Shown here: positions 5,645-5,838 of the stretch, one piece after another | How positions within the stretch are numbered: position 1 is the stretch's first letter | Layout of the letters: every line of letters begins with the position of its first letter | Source: an uncultured Oscillospiraceae bacterium | GTDB taxonomy: Bacteria > Bacillota > Clostridia > Oscillospirales > Oscillospiraceae | Direction of reading: 5' to 3' | Length of the DNA: 5,838 nucleotides | Assembly: GCA_900758955.1 (NCBI GenBank) | Contig: CAAETL010000075.1 | Coordinates: 1 to 5,838, forward strand | Translations under genes and position numbers: made by a program | Notes under the pieces: generated by a model | The model's database searches: none | The model's input: the letters and a program-made list of their open reading frames with translations, nothing else | Told to the model about the DNA's origin: nothing

Positions 5645-5836
5645 TTACGGCTGAAGAAGGGCTCCAGCCGCCGCGCCAACTAGGGCTACCTGTTTTCCCG
5701 TTTGCAGCACGCAGTGCAACCCCAATTCCTCACCTATAAACTGTTGCAGGTGGGCCTCCAGCCGTTCTCGGAGATAGGGCACCTCCAGCACGCGGCCCTC
5801 CCCGGCGATGAGTGCCGGGGGTTCCGGGTTACGTCC
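5645..5836 (-). CDS. Hexokinase-like sugar kinase, C-terminal fragment (runs off window)
   Basis: An open minus-strand frame from the window edge ends at TAA (5647-5645) and encodes 63 residues, too short to stand out as a separate gene. The order of elements resembles the C-terminal end of bacterial hexokinase-family proteins (ASKHA fold). These elements are ALIAGEGRVLEV, an amphipathic Y-L-R-E-R-L-E-A-H-L-Q-Q-F helix, a strand, then VALVGAAAGALL. In that family a (P)-x-x-I-x-A-(E/D)-G strand, the helix and a final G-A-A-x-A-G-L helix close the nucleotide site. The remainder, including catalytic and phosphate-binding motifs, is outside the window, so activity and sugar cannot be judged. Other ASKHA kinases remain possible. 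The 82-bp gap to the cation transporter contains no clear promoter or terminator, so read-through into that gene is possible. Confidence 0.5.
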   Translation of the reverse strand, partial: GRNPEPPALIAGEGRVLEVPYLRERLEAHLQQFIGEELGLHCVLQTGKQVALVGAAAGALLQP

Positions 5837-5838
5837 GC

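Overview
The window looks like chromosomal DNA from a GC-rich member of the Clostridia (Firmicutes), most likely an Oscillospiraceae-type gut bacterium. This is inferred from strong AGGAGG-type ribosome binding sites, a classical T-box leader, a Gram-positive lipoprotein signal, moderately high GC and the protein families present. No 16S or other taxonomic marker is in the window, so the placement is tentative.

Layout: the left edge holds the 3' end of a plus-strand gene of the pyridoxamine 5'-phosphate oxidase-like family (1-165). A perfect 13-bp hairpin (176-205) follows and probably terminates transcription from both sides. Everything after it is on the minus strand. Read in the direction of transcription, the central unit begins with a sigma-A-like promoter (3416-3445) and a T-box leader (about 3409-3127). 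It continues with a substrate-binding lipoprotein (2078-3100), a membrane permease (1043-1948) and an ATPase (223-1041). The T-box has a UGG (Trp) specifier codon in the context GAA-UGG-A. The variable base of its tRNA-end-binding bulge is C, which fits the G73 discriminator of bacterial tRNA-Trp. The transporter is therefore best read as a TrpXYZ-type tryptophan ABC importer, switched on when uncharged tRNA-Trp accumulates. The lipoprotein and the ATPase contain no tryptophan residue, which suits proteins that must be made during tryptophan shortage. A GC hairpin between the lipoprotein and permease genes may set their relative expression.

Upstream of that promoter, on the same strand, lies a second group: a metallo-beta-lactamase-fold hydrolase (3555-4316), a cation diffusion facilitator (4384-5562) and the 3' end of a hexokinase-like sugar kinase (5645-5836, cut by the window edge). 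The cation transporter has an all-oxygen N-D-D-D metal site, which points to Mn2+ efflux rather than Zn2+. The hydrolase and transporter genes are separated by 67 bp containing a hairpin and a 10-bp direct repeat. They may be co-transcribed, but no functional link between them is evident.

I found no mobile element, CRISPR array, tRNA or rRNA. The most informative element is the tryptophan T-box/transporter unit. It is a coherent and well-preserved example of a known type of regulation, not a new system.
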